From: an uncultured Burkholderiales bacterium
GTDB taxonomy: Bacteria; Pseudomonadota; Gammaproteobacteria; Burkholderiales; Burkholderiaceae_C
DNA: 64,000 nt
Direction: 5' to 3'
NCBI GenBank assembly: GCA_903932865.1
Contig: CAIZHQ010000023.1
Coordinates: 94,631-158,630, forward strand
A program made the translations under genes and the position numbers. Shown here piece by piece: positions 10,734 through 19,666 of this stretch (its first letter is position 1; the number at the start of each line of letters is the position of its first letter). The notes under the pieces are model-generated. The model was given only the letters and a program-made list of their open reading frames with translations. It ran no database searches and was not told the DNA's origin.

Positions 10734-10928
10734 AAAGACCTTTCAAATCCGGCAAGACCTGTTCAAAGCACCGGGTCGACACGCCATGTGAACGACCCTC
10801 TGGTGAAAGGTTTGAAGTCTAGGGCAGAAGGCGCAATTTTTTGCTGATCAATATGGCTTTATGCTCTTGATAAAAGGGAGTGTTTCACTGGAATTTTCTG
10901 CTGCAAAAGCCGCTTCGCCCATGAAAAA

Positions 10929-10963
10929 AACCGCCAGACCCTTGCGGGCACTGGCGGTTTAGT
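10929..10963 (-). terminator. Rho-independent terminator of the substrate-binding protein gene
   Basis: aaaccgccagacccttgcgggcactggcggttt: AAACCGCCAG/CTGGCGGTTT stem; U tract when read on the minus strand. Confidence 0.75.
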
Positions 10964-10985
10964 CTGGCAGCAGATGCTGCCGGCT

Positions 10986-12155
10986 TTACTTCTTGTCGCT
11001 GAAGTAGCCCGAGGTCACTTTCCAGCGGCCATCGGTGATCTGCGACATGCGCGAGGCGTTGCTGCCCAAACGCTTGGTGGCGGTGAAGGTCATCTCGCCT
11101 GTGCCGAAAATATCGGGTGGGATCACCATGGTGTCCATGGCCTTGATGATGCTCTCGGTGGTCACATTGGCACCGGACTTCTCAACCGCACGCAAAAACG
11201 AGTCGATGGCGTTGTAGCCGTAGACCGAAAACACGGTCGGGTCTTCGTTGAACTTGGTCTTGTACTTGTTGGCCCAGAAACGGATGGGCTGTGCGGCCTC
11301 GTCCAGGTAGGGGTGCTGGGTCGACATGGTGGAATAAAAGCCGTTCATGGCGGGGCCGCCCAACTTGTGGATCAGGTCGGTGTAAGAAGCGCTCGAACCC
11401 AGGAAGGTCGGGTTGAAGCCCAGGCGGCGAGCGGTAGCGATGCCGCCGATGGTTTCACGGATGATGGTGCCCATGACCACGAAGTCGCACTTGGACGAGG
11501 CCAGCTTTTGCATCTGCGATGCAAAGTCGGTGGCACCACGTTTGTAGGTGGTGACTTCGGCAAACTGCATGCCCATGCTTTTCAGGCCTTCTTCGGCACC
11601 GCGAAACACTTCAAGACCAAATTCATCGTCCTGGTGCATGGCGCAAATTTGCTTGGCGTTCTTTTCCTTCACCAAGATCGGCACACCCAGGCGCATCTGG
11701 TCGTAGTAGGTGGCAGCAAACGAGTACTTGAGCTTGTGGAAGGGTTCGTACATTTCACGCGCGGCCGTGACGGGGAAGAAGTTCATCACGTTCTTCTGGA
11801 ACTGCACCGGCATGGCCGCCATATTTTGGGCGGTACCAATGTGGCCGATCATGGCAAAAATCTTGTCCTGGTTGACCAGCTTTTGCGCGGCCAGCACGGC
11901 GCGGCGGGGGTCATAGGCCGAGTCTTCGACCAGCAGCTTGAACTTGCGGCCATTGATGCCACCTTGCTCGTTGGCTTCGTCCACACGCAGCATCATGCCT
12001 AGGCGCACTTGCTTGCCAAAGCCCGCTAATGGGCCAGACAAGTCCTGGATCGAACCGAGCGTGATTTCGGTTTTGGAAACGCCCTGCGTTTGGGCCATGA
12101 CCGCGCCAGCGGTCAGGGCCATCGCAGCAGCGACGAGGCTGAGTTTGAGTTTCAT
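10986..12155 (-). CDS. Branched-chain amino acid-type ABC transporter substrate-binding protein (LivK-like)
   Basis: Signal peptide MKLKLSLVAAAMALTAGAVMAQ; EITLGSIQDLSGPLAGFGKQVRLGMMLRVDEANEQGGINGRK; genes for Liv-type partners upstream. Confidence 0.87.
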   Translation of the reverse strand: MKLKLSLVAAAMALTAGAVMAQTQGVSKTEITLGSIQDLSGPLAGFGKQVRLGMMLRVDEANEQGGINGRKFKLLVEDSAYDPRRAVLAAQKLVNQDKIFAMIGHIGTAQNMAAMPVQFQKNVMNFFPVTAAREMYEPFHKLKYSFAATYYDQMRLGVPILVKEKNAKQICAMHQDDEFGLEVFRGAEEGLKSMGMQFAEVTTYKRGATDFASQMQKLASSKCDFVVMGTIIRETIGGIATARRLGFNPTFLGSSASYTDLIHKLGGPAMNGFYSTMSTQHPYLDEAAQPIRFWANKYKTKFNEDPTVFSVYGYNAIDSFLRAVEKSGANVTTESIIKAMDTMVIPPDIFGTGEMTFTATKRLGSNASRMSQITDGRWKVTSGYFSDKK

Positions 12156-12205
12156 GGTGCAGGTCTCCTGTTGTGGTGATGGATAAAAGTGAAAAGGCAA
12201 TCGAA

Positions 12206-14062
12206 TCAACGGTACATCGCTTCGATTTGGGGGGTGTATTTTTTCTCGACCAATTTGCGCTTGAGCTTCATGGTGGGGGTCAGTTCTTCGTCTTCGGCGC
12301 TCAACTGGGTATCCAGCAGCCAGAATTTCTTGATCTGCTCGACACGGGCAAACTTCTTGTTGACGCGGTCAACTTCAGCCTGGATCAGTTCTTGCACCTC
12401 GGTGCTGTGCGTCAGGCTGGCGTAGTTGGAGAAAGGCACGTCGTTGTCTTGTGCGTATTTCTCCACGTTTTCCTGGTCAATCATGATGATCACCGTCAAA
12501 TAGGGCCGCTTGTCGCCAATCACCACCGCATCGGTGACGTAGGGCGAGAATTTCAATTCGTTTTCCAATTCGCTGGGGGTGATGTTTTTGCCACCAGCCG
12601 TGATGATGATGTCTTTCATGCGATCGGTGATGCGGAAAAACCCTTCCTCGTCCACCACGCCCACATCGCCCGTGTGCAACCAGCCGTCGGCGTCAATGGT
12701 CTCGGCCGTTTTTTCGGGCAGGTTCAGGTAGCCCATGAACACATTGGGGCCACGCACCAGAATTTCGCCGGTCACCGGGTCCAGACGCATTTCGTTGTAC
12801 TCGGCCGCCGGGCCAATGGAGCCGGGCTTGATGCGGTCGGCAGGCACGCCCGTCGAGGCACCGCAAGTCTCGGTCATACCCCAAACTTCGAGCATGGGCA
12901 AGCCCAGCGCCAAATACCATCGCACCAAATCGGGTGAAATGGGCGCAGCACCGGTCACCAAAAAGCGCGCACGGTGGATGCCGATCATCTTGCGCACGTT
13001 GTTGAGCGCCAGTAAGCGGGCCACATGAAAGCTGAGCTTGAGGCTGGCGGGTACCGGCTTGCGCGCCAGCACCAGGTCGGCCACCTGATGGCCCACCCCA
13101 ATGGACCAGCCGTAAGTGGCTTGCTGCAGCCCCCCGGCTTCCTTGAGTGCGATCATCACGCCCGAGTAAAACTTTTCCCACACACGGGGCACGGCCGTGA
13201 ACACGGTGGGTGCGATTTCGCGCACGTTTTCGGGCACGGTTTCGGGGTTTTCGACAAAGTTGAGCTTGGCTCCGGTGTACATCGAGAAATACTCACCCCC
13301 CATGCGCTCGGCAATGTGGCACAGCGGCAAGAAGCACATGCACTCGTCGCGCTCGTCACGGGCAATCAGGGTGTTGTAGCCGCGCACGGTGTAGACCAGG
13401 CCGTGGTGGCTGTGCATGCCGCCTTTGGGCTTGCCGGTGGTGCCCGAGGTGTAGACCAAAATGGCCAGCTCTTCGGGTTTGCAAGCAGCGCTGCGCTGCG
13501 CGAGCAAATCGGGGTGTTGCTGGGCGTGTTCGCGGCCCAGGGCTTGCAATTGTTTGAGGCTGATGACCTGCGGGTCATGGAAGTCGCGCAAACCCTCCAT
13601 GTCGAACACCACGATCTTTTGCAACAAGGGCAAGGTGTCACGCACGGCCAGGGCCTTGTCGAGCTGCTCGTCGTCCTCGACAAACAGCACACGCGTGCCC
13701 GAGTCTTCGCACAGGTAATGCACTTGTTCGGCCGCGTCGGTTGGGTAGATGCCGTTGGACACGCCACCGGCGCTCAGCACGGCCAAGTCGCACAGCACCC
13801 ACTCGATGTTGGTGTTGGACAGGATGGAGGCGGTGTGCCGCGCCTCAAAACCCAGGGCTAACAAGCCGTGGCCGATCTCGCGCACAGCCTGGGCGGTCTC
13901 GTTCCAGGTCCAGCTGCGCCAGATGCCAAAGTCTTTTTGGCGCATCCAGACATTGGGGCCGCGTGCGGCCACAGCGTTCCAGAAGATGGCGGGGATGGTC
14001 TCGCCCGCCATGACGATATTTTTTTGTGGCGCAATGCCGGAGGTGTCCCAGAGTTGGCTCAT
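12206..14062 (-). CDS. AMP-dependent synthetase/long-chain acyl-CoA synthetase
   Basis: 618 aa; LVYTSGTTGKPKGGMHSHHGL, EVWGMTETCGAS, DGWLHTGDVGVVDEEGFFRITDRMKDIIITAGGKNI. Confidence 0.9.
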   Translation of the reverse strand: MSQLWDTSGIAPQKNIVMAGETIPAIFWNAVAARGPNVWMRQKDFGIWRSWTWNETAQAVREIGHGLLALGFEARHTASILSNTNIEWVLCDLAVLSAGGVSNGIYPTDAAEQVHYLCEDSGTRVLFVEDDEQLDKALAVRDTLPLLQKIVVFDMEGLRDFHDPQVISLKQLQALGREHAQQHPDLLAQRSAACKPEELAILVYTSGTTGKPKGGMHSHHGLVYTVRGYNTLIARDERDECMCFLPLCHIAERMGGEYFSMYTGAKLNFVENPETVPENVREIAPTVFTAVPRVWEKFYSGVMIALKEAGGLQQATYGWSIGVGHQVADLVLARKPVPASLKLSFHVARLLALNNVRKMIGIHRARFLVTGAAPISPDLVRWYLALGLPMLEVWGMTETCGASTGVPADRIKPGSIGPAAEYNEMRLDPVTGEILVRGPNVFMGYLNLPEKTAETIDADGWLHTGDVGVVDEEGFFRITDRMKDIIITAGGKNITPSELENELKFSPYVTDAVVIGDKRPYLTVIIMIDQENVEKYAQDNDVPFSNYASLTHSTEVQELIQAEVDRVNKKFARVEQIKKFWLLDTQLSAEDEELTPTMKLKRKLVEKKYTPQIEAMYR

Positions 14063-14065
14063 GTT

Positions 14066-14884
14066 TTATCTCCAGGTTTTCTTCTTTTTCCAACGGCGAT
14101 CGGCGCGCACGCCCTCTTCCTTCATGCCCAAGTAAAACTCCTTGATGTCCTCTTTTTCACGCAAGCGGGCGCAGGTGTCTTCCATCACGATGCGGCCGTT
14201 TTCCAGCACATAGCCGTAATCTGAAGCGTTGAGGGCCATGTTGGCGTTTTGCTCCACCAACAAAATGGTGGTGCCGCGTTCGCGGTTGATGCGAACCACG
14301 ATCTCGAAGATTTCCTTGGTCAGCTTCGGGGACAGGCCCAGGCTGGGCTCGTCCAGCAAGATCAGGTCGGGATTGGCCATCAGCGCCCGGCTGATCGCCA
14401 GCATCTGCTGCTGCCCGCCCGAGAGCAAACCCGCGTCTTGCGCTGCGCGCTCGCGCAGGATGGGAAAGTAGTTGTACACGGCTTCCATGTCGCGCGCCAC
14501 GCCATCGCGGTCCTTGCGGGTGTAAGCGCCCATCAGCAAGTTGTCGCGAATCGACAGCAGCGGGAACACCTCACGCCCTTCGGGCACATGCATCAGGCCG
14601 CGCTGCACGATGATCGCCGGGTCTTGTGCGGTGATGCTTTGGCCCTTGAACTCGATCGAGCCCTTGCGCGGGTCAATGATGCCGCTGATGGTTTTGAGAA
14701 TGGTGGTCTTGCCCGCCCCGTTGGAGCCGAGCACGGTGGCGATTTCGCCGCGCCGCACTTGCAGGCTCACGCCGCGAATCGCCTTGATCGGGCCATAGGC
14801 GCTTTCCACGTTGAGCAGCTTGAGCATGACATTTTCATCTGCTGCCTCGGGCGCTGTGTTCAGGGTTTGGGTGGCTGCGCTCAT
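14066..14884 (-). CDS. ABC transporter ATP-binding protein (LivF-like)
   Basis: GSNGAGKTTILKTI Walker A, LSGGQQQMLAISRALMANPDLILLDEPSLGLSP. Confidence 0.9.
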   Translation of the reverse strand: MSAATQTLNTAPEAADENVMLKLLNVESAYGPIKAIRGVSLQVRRGEIATVLGSNGAGKTTILKTISGIIDPRKGSIEFKGQSITAQDPAIIVQRGLMHVPEGREVFPLLSIRDNLLMGAYTRKDRDGVARDMEAVYNYFPILRERAAQDAGLLSGGQQQMLAISRALMANPDLILLDEPSLGLSPKLTKEIFEIVVRINRERGTTILLVEQNANMALNASDYGYVLENGRIVMEDTCARLREKEDIKEFYLGMKEEGVRADRRWKKKKTWR

Positions 14885-15714
14885 GCGGCACCTCCGGGCA
14901 CATAATTTTCACGGCGCAAGGCGGACACATCGTCCACCGAACCCAGATAGGCCTCGATGACGCCCGGGTCGCTCTGCACCTGACTCGGCGTGCCGGTGGC
15001 GATTTCTTCGCCCTGGCTCATGGCCAACACGCGGTCCGATACTTTGGAGACCAAACTCATGTCGTGCTCCACCATGAGCACGGTGATGCCCAGCTCGTTT
15101 TTGATGTCCGAGATCCAGAAGGCCATGTCTTCGGTTTCCTCGACGTTCAGGCCCGAAGAAGGCTCGTCGAGCAGCAGCAACTTGGGCTCGGTGCACAAGG
15201 CGCGGGCCAGCTCGACCACTTTGCGTACGCCATAAGGCAGGCCCGCCACCATCGAGTCACGGTGGTGTTGCAGATCCAGAAAATCAATGACTTCCTCGAC
15301 TTTTTCACGCGCTTCGATCTCGCCCGCGCGGGTTTTGCGGGTGAAGAACATTTCACTCCACAGCCCGGTTTTGCGATGTGTGTGACGCCCGATCAAGAGG
15401 TTTTGCAGCACGGTGGCATGCTCAAACAGCTCGATGTTCTGGAACGTCCGGGCAATGCCCAGCCCGGCGATCTGGTGTGGCGGCTGATCGGTCAGGCGAA
15501 GCGTGCCTTGCGGCCCCGCATAGTCGATCACACCCGTGGTGGGGGTGTAGATGCGGCTGATCAGGTTGAAGACTGTGGTCTTGCCAGCCCCGTTGGGGCC
15601 GATCAGGGTGAAGACTTCGCCGCGCTTGACGTCGAAGCTGACCTTGTTGACGGCCAGCACGCCACCAAAGCGCACGCTCAGGTCTTGGGCGGATAAAAGG
15701 ATGTCTGCGTTCAT
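14881..15714 (-). CDS. ABC transporter ATP-binding protein (LivG-like)
   Basis: GPNGAGKTTVFNLISRIYTPTTG, PKLLLLDEPSSGLNVEETEDM, C-terminal IEAYLG. ATGA overlap with LivF-like gene. Confidence 0.9.
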   Translation of the reverse strand: MNADILLSAQDLSVRFGGVLAVNKVSFDVKRGEVFTLIGPNGAGKTTVFNLISRIYTPTTGVIDYAGPQGTLRLTDQPPHQIAGLGIARTFQNIELFEHATVLQNLLIGRHTHRKTGLWSEMFFTRKTRAGEIEAREKVEEVIDFLDLQHHRDSMVAGLPYGVRKVVELARALCTEPKLLLLDEPSSGLNVEETEDMAFWISDIKNELGITVLMVEHDMSLVSKVSDRVLAMSQGEEIATGTPSQVQSDPGVIEAYLGSVDDVSALRRENYVPGGAA

Positions 15715-16787
15715 TTCAGGCGATCCGACTTCTGGAATGATTTTTGGCGCTTGAACAGGCCACGGCGGTAAAACGGGAACAACTGGAACCAGGTGCGCAC
15801 CTTAAGCCAGCGGCCATACAAGCCCATGGGCTCGAATAACACAAAGGCGATCAGCACCATGCCGTAGACCGTGCCCTGCAAACCGGCGGCGCCGCCAATG
15901 GCGGCGGGCAAGAAGTCTTTGCCCAATGAGATCAGCTGCGGCATGACGATCAGGAAAATCGCACCCAAAAAGGCCCCATGGATCGAGCCTAGGCCACCGA
16001 TCACCACCATCAAGAGCAAGTCAATCGACTGGATGATGCTGAACTGCTCGGGAGAGAGGAACTGGATCTTGTGTGCGTACAAAGCGCCGCCAATGCCGGC
16101 CAGTGCAGCCGACAAAGCGAACGACAAGGTCTTGTAACGCGCCAAGTGGATGCCCATGCTTTGCGCCGAAATTTCAGAATCTCGGATGGCCACAAAAGCG
16201 CGGCCTGTGGATGAGCGCAGCAGGTTGACGATGGCCAACGTGGCCCCCACGGTGACCAGCAAGCACAGGAAATAAAACTCTTCAGTGCTGTCCAGTGTCC
16301 AGCTGCCCAGCTTGGGGTAAGTGACCATCAGACCCGCATTGCCGCCCGTGACGCTTTCCCAACGGGCCATGCCTTCTTCGACGATGAAGCCAAAGGCCAG
16401 TGTGGCCATGCCCAGGTAAATGCCTTTGACACGCAGCGCAGGCAAGCCCACGATGATGCCCACGAAGGCAGAGAACACGCCCGCGCACACCAGCGCCAGC
16501 GGGAACGGCACCCCGGCATTGACCATCACAGCCTGGGTATAAGCCCCTACGCCCAAGAACGCAGCGTGGCCCAGCGAGAACAAGCCGGTAAAGCCCGCCA
16601 GCAGCATCAGTCCCAGGCCCACCACCGCATAGATCAACACAAAGGTCAGCTGTGCCAGCCAGTACTCGGCCACCACCCAAGGGGCGGCTACCAGAAACAG
16701 GCCCAGGAGGCTGTACCAGAACACATGGCCGCCATGCTTGGCCAGCTTCACGTCCTGGTTGTAATCGGTTTTGAAAATGAAACGCAT
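15711..16787 (-). CDS. ABC transporter permease (LivM-like)
   Basis: GLGLMLLAGFTGLFSLGHAAFLGVGAYTQAV, GGLGSIHGAFLGAIFLI. Confidence 0.88.
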   Translation of the reverse strand: MRFIFKTDYNQDVKLAKHGGHVFWYSLLGLFLVAAPWVVAEYWLAQLTFVLIYAVVGLGLMLLAGFTGLFSLGHAAFLGVGAYTQAVMVNAGVPFPLALVCAGVFSAFVGIIVGLPALRVKGIYLGMATLAFGFIVEEGMARWESVTGGNAGLMVTYPKLGSWTLDSTEEFYFLCLLVTVGATLAIVNLLRSSTGRAFVAIRDSEISAQSMGIHLARYKTLSFALSAALAGIGGALYAHKIQFLSPEQFSIIQSIDLLLMVVIGGLGSIHGAFLGAIFLIVMPQLISLGKDFLPAAIGGAAGLQGTVYGMVLIAFVLFEPMGLYGRWLKVRTWFQLFPFYRRGLFKRQKSFQKSDRLK

Positions 16788-16796
16788 GCCGGGGCC

Positions 16797-17672
16797 TCAG
16801 ACTTTCTTGCGCAGCTGCTCGCCGAACAAGCCATTGGGCTTGAGCACCAGCATGAGCAACACCACGATGTAGGGCGCAATGTCCTTAAAGCCTTCGGGCA
16901 GATAAAAGCCCGAAAGCGACTCAACGATACCGATCACCAGACCACCCACGATGGCCCCGGGCAAGCTGCCAAAGCCGCCCACGACCGCCGCCGGAAAAGC
17001 CTTCAGGCCAATGAAGCCCATGTTGGCGTGCACAAAGGTGATGGGTGCCAAGAGCAAGCCCGCCACCGCCGCCACCGCCGCAGCCAGGCCCCAAACCAGA
17101 CCATTGATTTGCTTGACCGGGATGCCCATGTAATACGCAGCCAACTGATTTTGCGAGGCCGCCTGCATGGCAATGCCCAGCTTGCTGTACTTGAACATGG
17201 CAAATAAACCCAAGCACAAAATGACGGTGGCGCCGATCACCACCATTTGCTCGGCCGCGATGACCAAGGTGCCCAGGCGCAAGACCTCACCCGCATAAGG
17301 CACCGGCATGGTGTGGGTGTCGGTACCCACATCGGGGATCATGGTGATCAGGCCGCGTAGCACATAGCCCACGCCAATGGTCAGCATCACAATGGAAAAA
17401 GCCGGTTGCCCCAAGATGGGACGAATGACCAAGCGCTCGAGCAGCACACCAAAAATCCCCATGGCCACGATGGCCGAAGGCACCGCAATCCAGAACGGAA
17501 AGCCCAGCAGCGTCATGGCGGCCAAGCCTGAAAAGGCGCCCACCATCATCAGGTCGCCCTGGGCAAAGCTCACCGTTTCGGTGGCCTTGTAAATCAGCAC
17601 GAAACCCAGGGCAATGAGTCCGTAAATACAACCCTGGGCCACACCGCTGATCAGCAGTTGCAGCAATTGCAC
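16797..17672 (-). CDS. ABC transporter permease (LivH-like)
   Basis: GVAQGCIYGLIALGFVLIYKATETVSFAQGDLMMVGAF, GGFGSLPGAIVGGLVIGIVE. Confidence 0.88.
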   Translation of the reverse strand: MQLLQLLISGVAQGCIYGLIALGFVLIYKATETVSFAQGDLMMVGAFSGLAAMTLLGFPFWIAVPSAIVAMGIFGVLLERLVIRPILGQPAFSIVMLTIGVGYVLRGLITMIPDVGTDTHTMPVPYAGEVLRLGTLVIAAEQMVVIGATVILCLGLFAMFKYSKLGIAMQAASQNQLAAYYMGIPVKQINGLVWGLAAAVAAVAGLLLAPITFVHANMGFIGLKAFPAAVVGGFGSLPGAIVGGLVIGIVESLSGFYLPEGFKDIAPYIVVLLMLVLKPNGLFGEQLRKKV

Positions 17673-17844
17673 GCCTGTCTCCTCTTGGTTCTGTCTGGCC
17701 GAGTTCGCTGGGCTTGGCGGGGCACTGCATCAGCACCGCGCCAAGCATTTGCGAACGACCGTGCGATTATGTATGTCTTACGCGAGACTTTCCCTAGGGG
17801 TTGTCCCCCATTACGGTCCCTGCACAAGGCTTCAATATTCCCCC

Positions 17845-19236
17845 ATGACGCAATCCATTCGCATCGGTTCGGGCCTGGGCTTTTATGGCGACAACTGGGA
17901 GCCCGTGGTGGCCAGCATCGAGCGTGGACAAGTGCAATTCATTGCCAGCGACCACCTGGCCGAGCTCACCTTGGCCATCTTGCAAAAAGACCGCCAACGC
18001 GACCCTGCTTTGGGCTATGCCCGCGATGTGGTGCCCATGCTGATGCGGTTGTGGCCCTTGATGCAGCCGCGCGGGGTCCGATTCGTTTGCAACGCGGGCG
18101 GGCTCAACCCCATGGGCGCAGCGCAGGCGGTGCAAACGGCGCTCGCGGACAAAGGCTGGCACCCGCGCATCGCGGTAGTGACTGGCGACGATGTGTTGCC
18201 GCTGCTGCAAGCGTCCGACGCCCGCTTTGACCACATGATGAACGGCGCCGATGTGACCCCTGTGCGTGATCGGCTGGTGTTTGCCAACGCCTACTTGGGC
18301 GCGCAACCCATTGTGGAGGCGCTGGACCAAGGGGCCGACATCGTGATCACCGGACGCGTGGCCGACGCGGCGCTTTTTCTGGGGCCGTTGGTGCATGGCC
18401 TGGGCTGGAAACTCGGCGACGCACAATCGACCGAAGACTTCAACCGCCTGGCCCAGGGCCTGACGGTGGGGCATTTGCTCGAATGCTCGGGCCAGGGCAG
18501 TGGTGGCAACTTTGGCGGCCAGGGCGATTGGCAAAACATCCCAGATCTGGCGCATATCGGCTACCCCATCGCCGAGGTCTGGCAAGACGGCACAGCTTTC
18601 ATCACCAAGGCCCCCGACACCGGCGGTTTGGTCAACTTCGACACCGTGCGCCAGCAACTTCTGTACGAGGTGCACAACCCGCACGCGTATTTTTCACCCG
18701 ATGTGGTTCTCGACATGGGCCAAATCCAATTGCACGACGAAGGCCAGCACCGCGTGCGCTTGACCGGCGCCCAAGGCCGCACGCCCACGGATCAGCTGAA
18801 GGTGGTGGCGGGCTTCAAGGATGGCTTCAAAGCCGAGATCACTTGGGGCTTTTCATGGCCCGATGCCTGGGACAAAGTGCAAGCGGCTGAAGCCATGATC
18901 CGCCGCCAACTGCAAGAGCGAAAAATGCCGTTTGACGAGTTGTTTGTGGAATACCCCGGCCTGAATTCGGCGCACGGACAGCTGGCCCCGCTGCGCCCAG
19001 CGAACGAGCTGAACGAATGCGCGGAAATTTGGGTGCGCATGGTGCTGCGCACCCCCGTCAAAGCAGTGGCCGAAGGATTTGGTCGGCTTTTCCCATGGAT
19101 GGCGCTGAGCGGCCCGGCCTACACCTGCGGCTTTCAAGGCCTGAACAACAGCAGCGAATTGCTGGGGATCTGGCCCACGCTGATCCCGCGCGACCGGGTG
19201 CAAGCCCGCCTAGAGATGCTGGAGGTGCAATCATGA
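17845..19236 (+). CDS. Acyclic terpene utilization AtuA-family protein (DUF1446)
   Basis: MTQSIRIGSGLGFYGDNWEPVVASIERGQVQFIASDHLAELTLAIL...RFVCNAGGLNP...VITGRVADAALFLGPLVHGLGW...LLECSGQGSGGNFGG. Confidence 0.85.
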   Translation: MTQSIRIGSGLGFYGDNWEPVVASIERGQVQFIASDHLAELTLAILQKDRQRDPALGYARDVVPMLMRLWPLMQPRGVRFVCNAGGLNPMGAAQAVQTALADKGWHPRIAVVTGDDVLPLLQASDARFDHMMNGADVTPVRDRLVFANAYLGAQPIVEALDQGADIVITGRVADAALFLGPLVHGLGWKLGDAQSTEDFNRLAQGLTVGHLLECSGQGSGGNFGGQGDWQNIPDLAHIGYPIAEVWQDGTAFITKAPDTGGLVNFDTVRQQLLYEVHNPHAYFSPDVVLDMGQIQLHDEGQHRVRLTGAQGRTPTDQLKVVAGFKDGFKAEITWGFSWPDAWDKVQAAEAMIRRQLQERKMPFDELFVEYPGLNSAHGQLAPLRPANELNECAEIWVRMVLRTPVKAVAEGFGRLFPWMALSGPAYTCGFQGLNNSSELLGIWPTLIPRDRVQARLEMLEVQS

Positions 19237-19616
19237 GCAAACTCCTACGCATTCCTCTGGTCCAACTGGCCCACGCGCGCAGCGGCGACAAGGCCGACTG
19301 GGTGGACTTTGGGCTGTTTGCTTGGAACGAAGCGGGCTACCGAATCCTCGAACGCGAAGTCACCGCCGCCAAAGTCCAAGCCCACTTTGCGCCTTGGCTC
19401 CCGGGGCAGGTGGACGCCTGGCCTTTGCCGAACATCCTGGCCCTGAAATTCGTTTTGCACGGTGCTTTGCAAGGCGGCGGCGCTCGCAACCTGCGCTTGG
19501 ACAACCTGGGCAAAGCCATGGGCGCAGCGCTGCTGCGCATGGAAATTTCAGTCAGTGCGGAAGAACTCACGCAGGCACAAAAAAGCCCCCGAAGGGGCTG
19601 GTGGCCGGCGCCTTAA
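19233..19616 (+). CDS. Small AtuA-associated protein (AtuA C-terminal-like domain)
   Basis: LAHARSGDKADWVDFGLFAWNEAGYRIL... NILALKFVLHGALQGGGARNLRLDNLGKAMGAALLRMEI; start overlaps the atuA-like stop. Confidence 0.75.
   Translation: MSKLLRIPLVQLAHARSGDKADWVDFGLFAWNEAGYRILEREVTAAKVQAHFAPWLPGQVDAWPLPNILALKFVLHGALQGGGARNLRLDNLGKAMGAALLRMEISVSAEELTQAQKSPRRGWWPAP
19585..19600 (-). terminator. Probable rho-independent terminator for the thiolase gene, inside the 3' end of the convergent CDS
   Basis: AGCCCC-cgaa-GGGGCT with flanking aaaaaa, giving a U tract on the minus strand. Confidence 0.6.
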
Positions 19617-19639
19617 ATTCGGACTCGACCCTTTTGTCA

Positions 19640-19658
19640 CCCCGGACTTGATCCGGGG
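19640..19658. repeat. Palindromic element CCCCGGA-cttga-TCCGGGG
   Basis: Perfect 7-bp arms in the convergent intergenic gap; resembles the dispersed 'ccccggacttgatccgggg' proteobacterial palindrome. Confidence 0.6.
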
Positions 19659-19666
19659 CCCATGCC

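Noticed and set aside
10731-10870. yybP-ykoY manganese riboswitch upstream of TerC
   Set aside because: Could not find the conserved core by eye; kept only the ribosome-binding-site-pairing observation.
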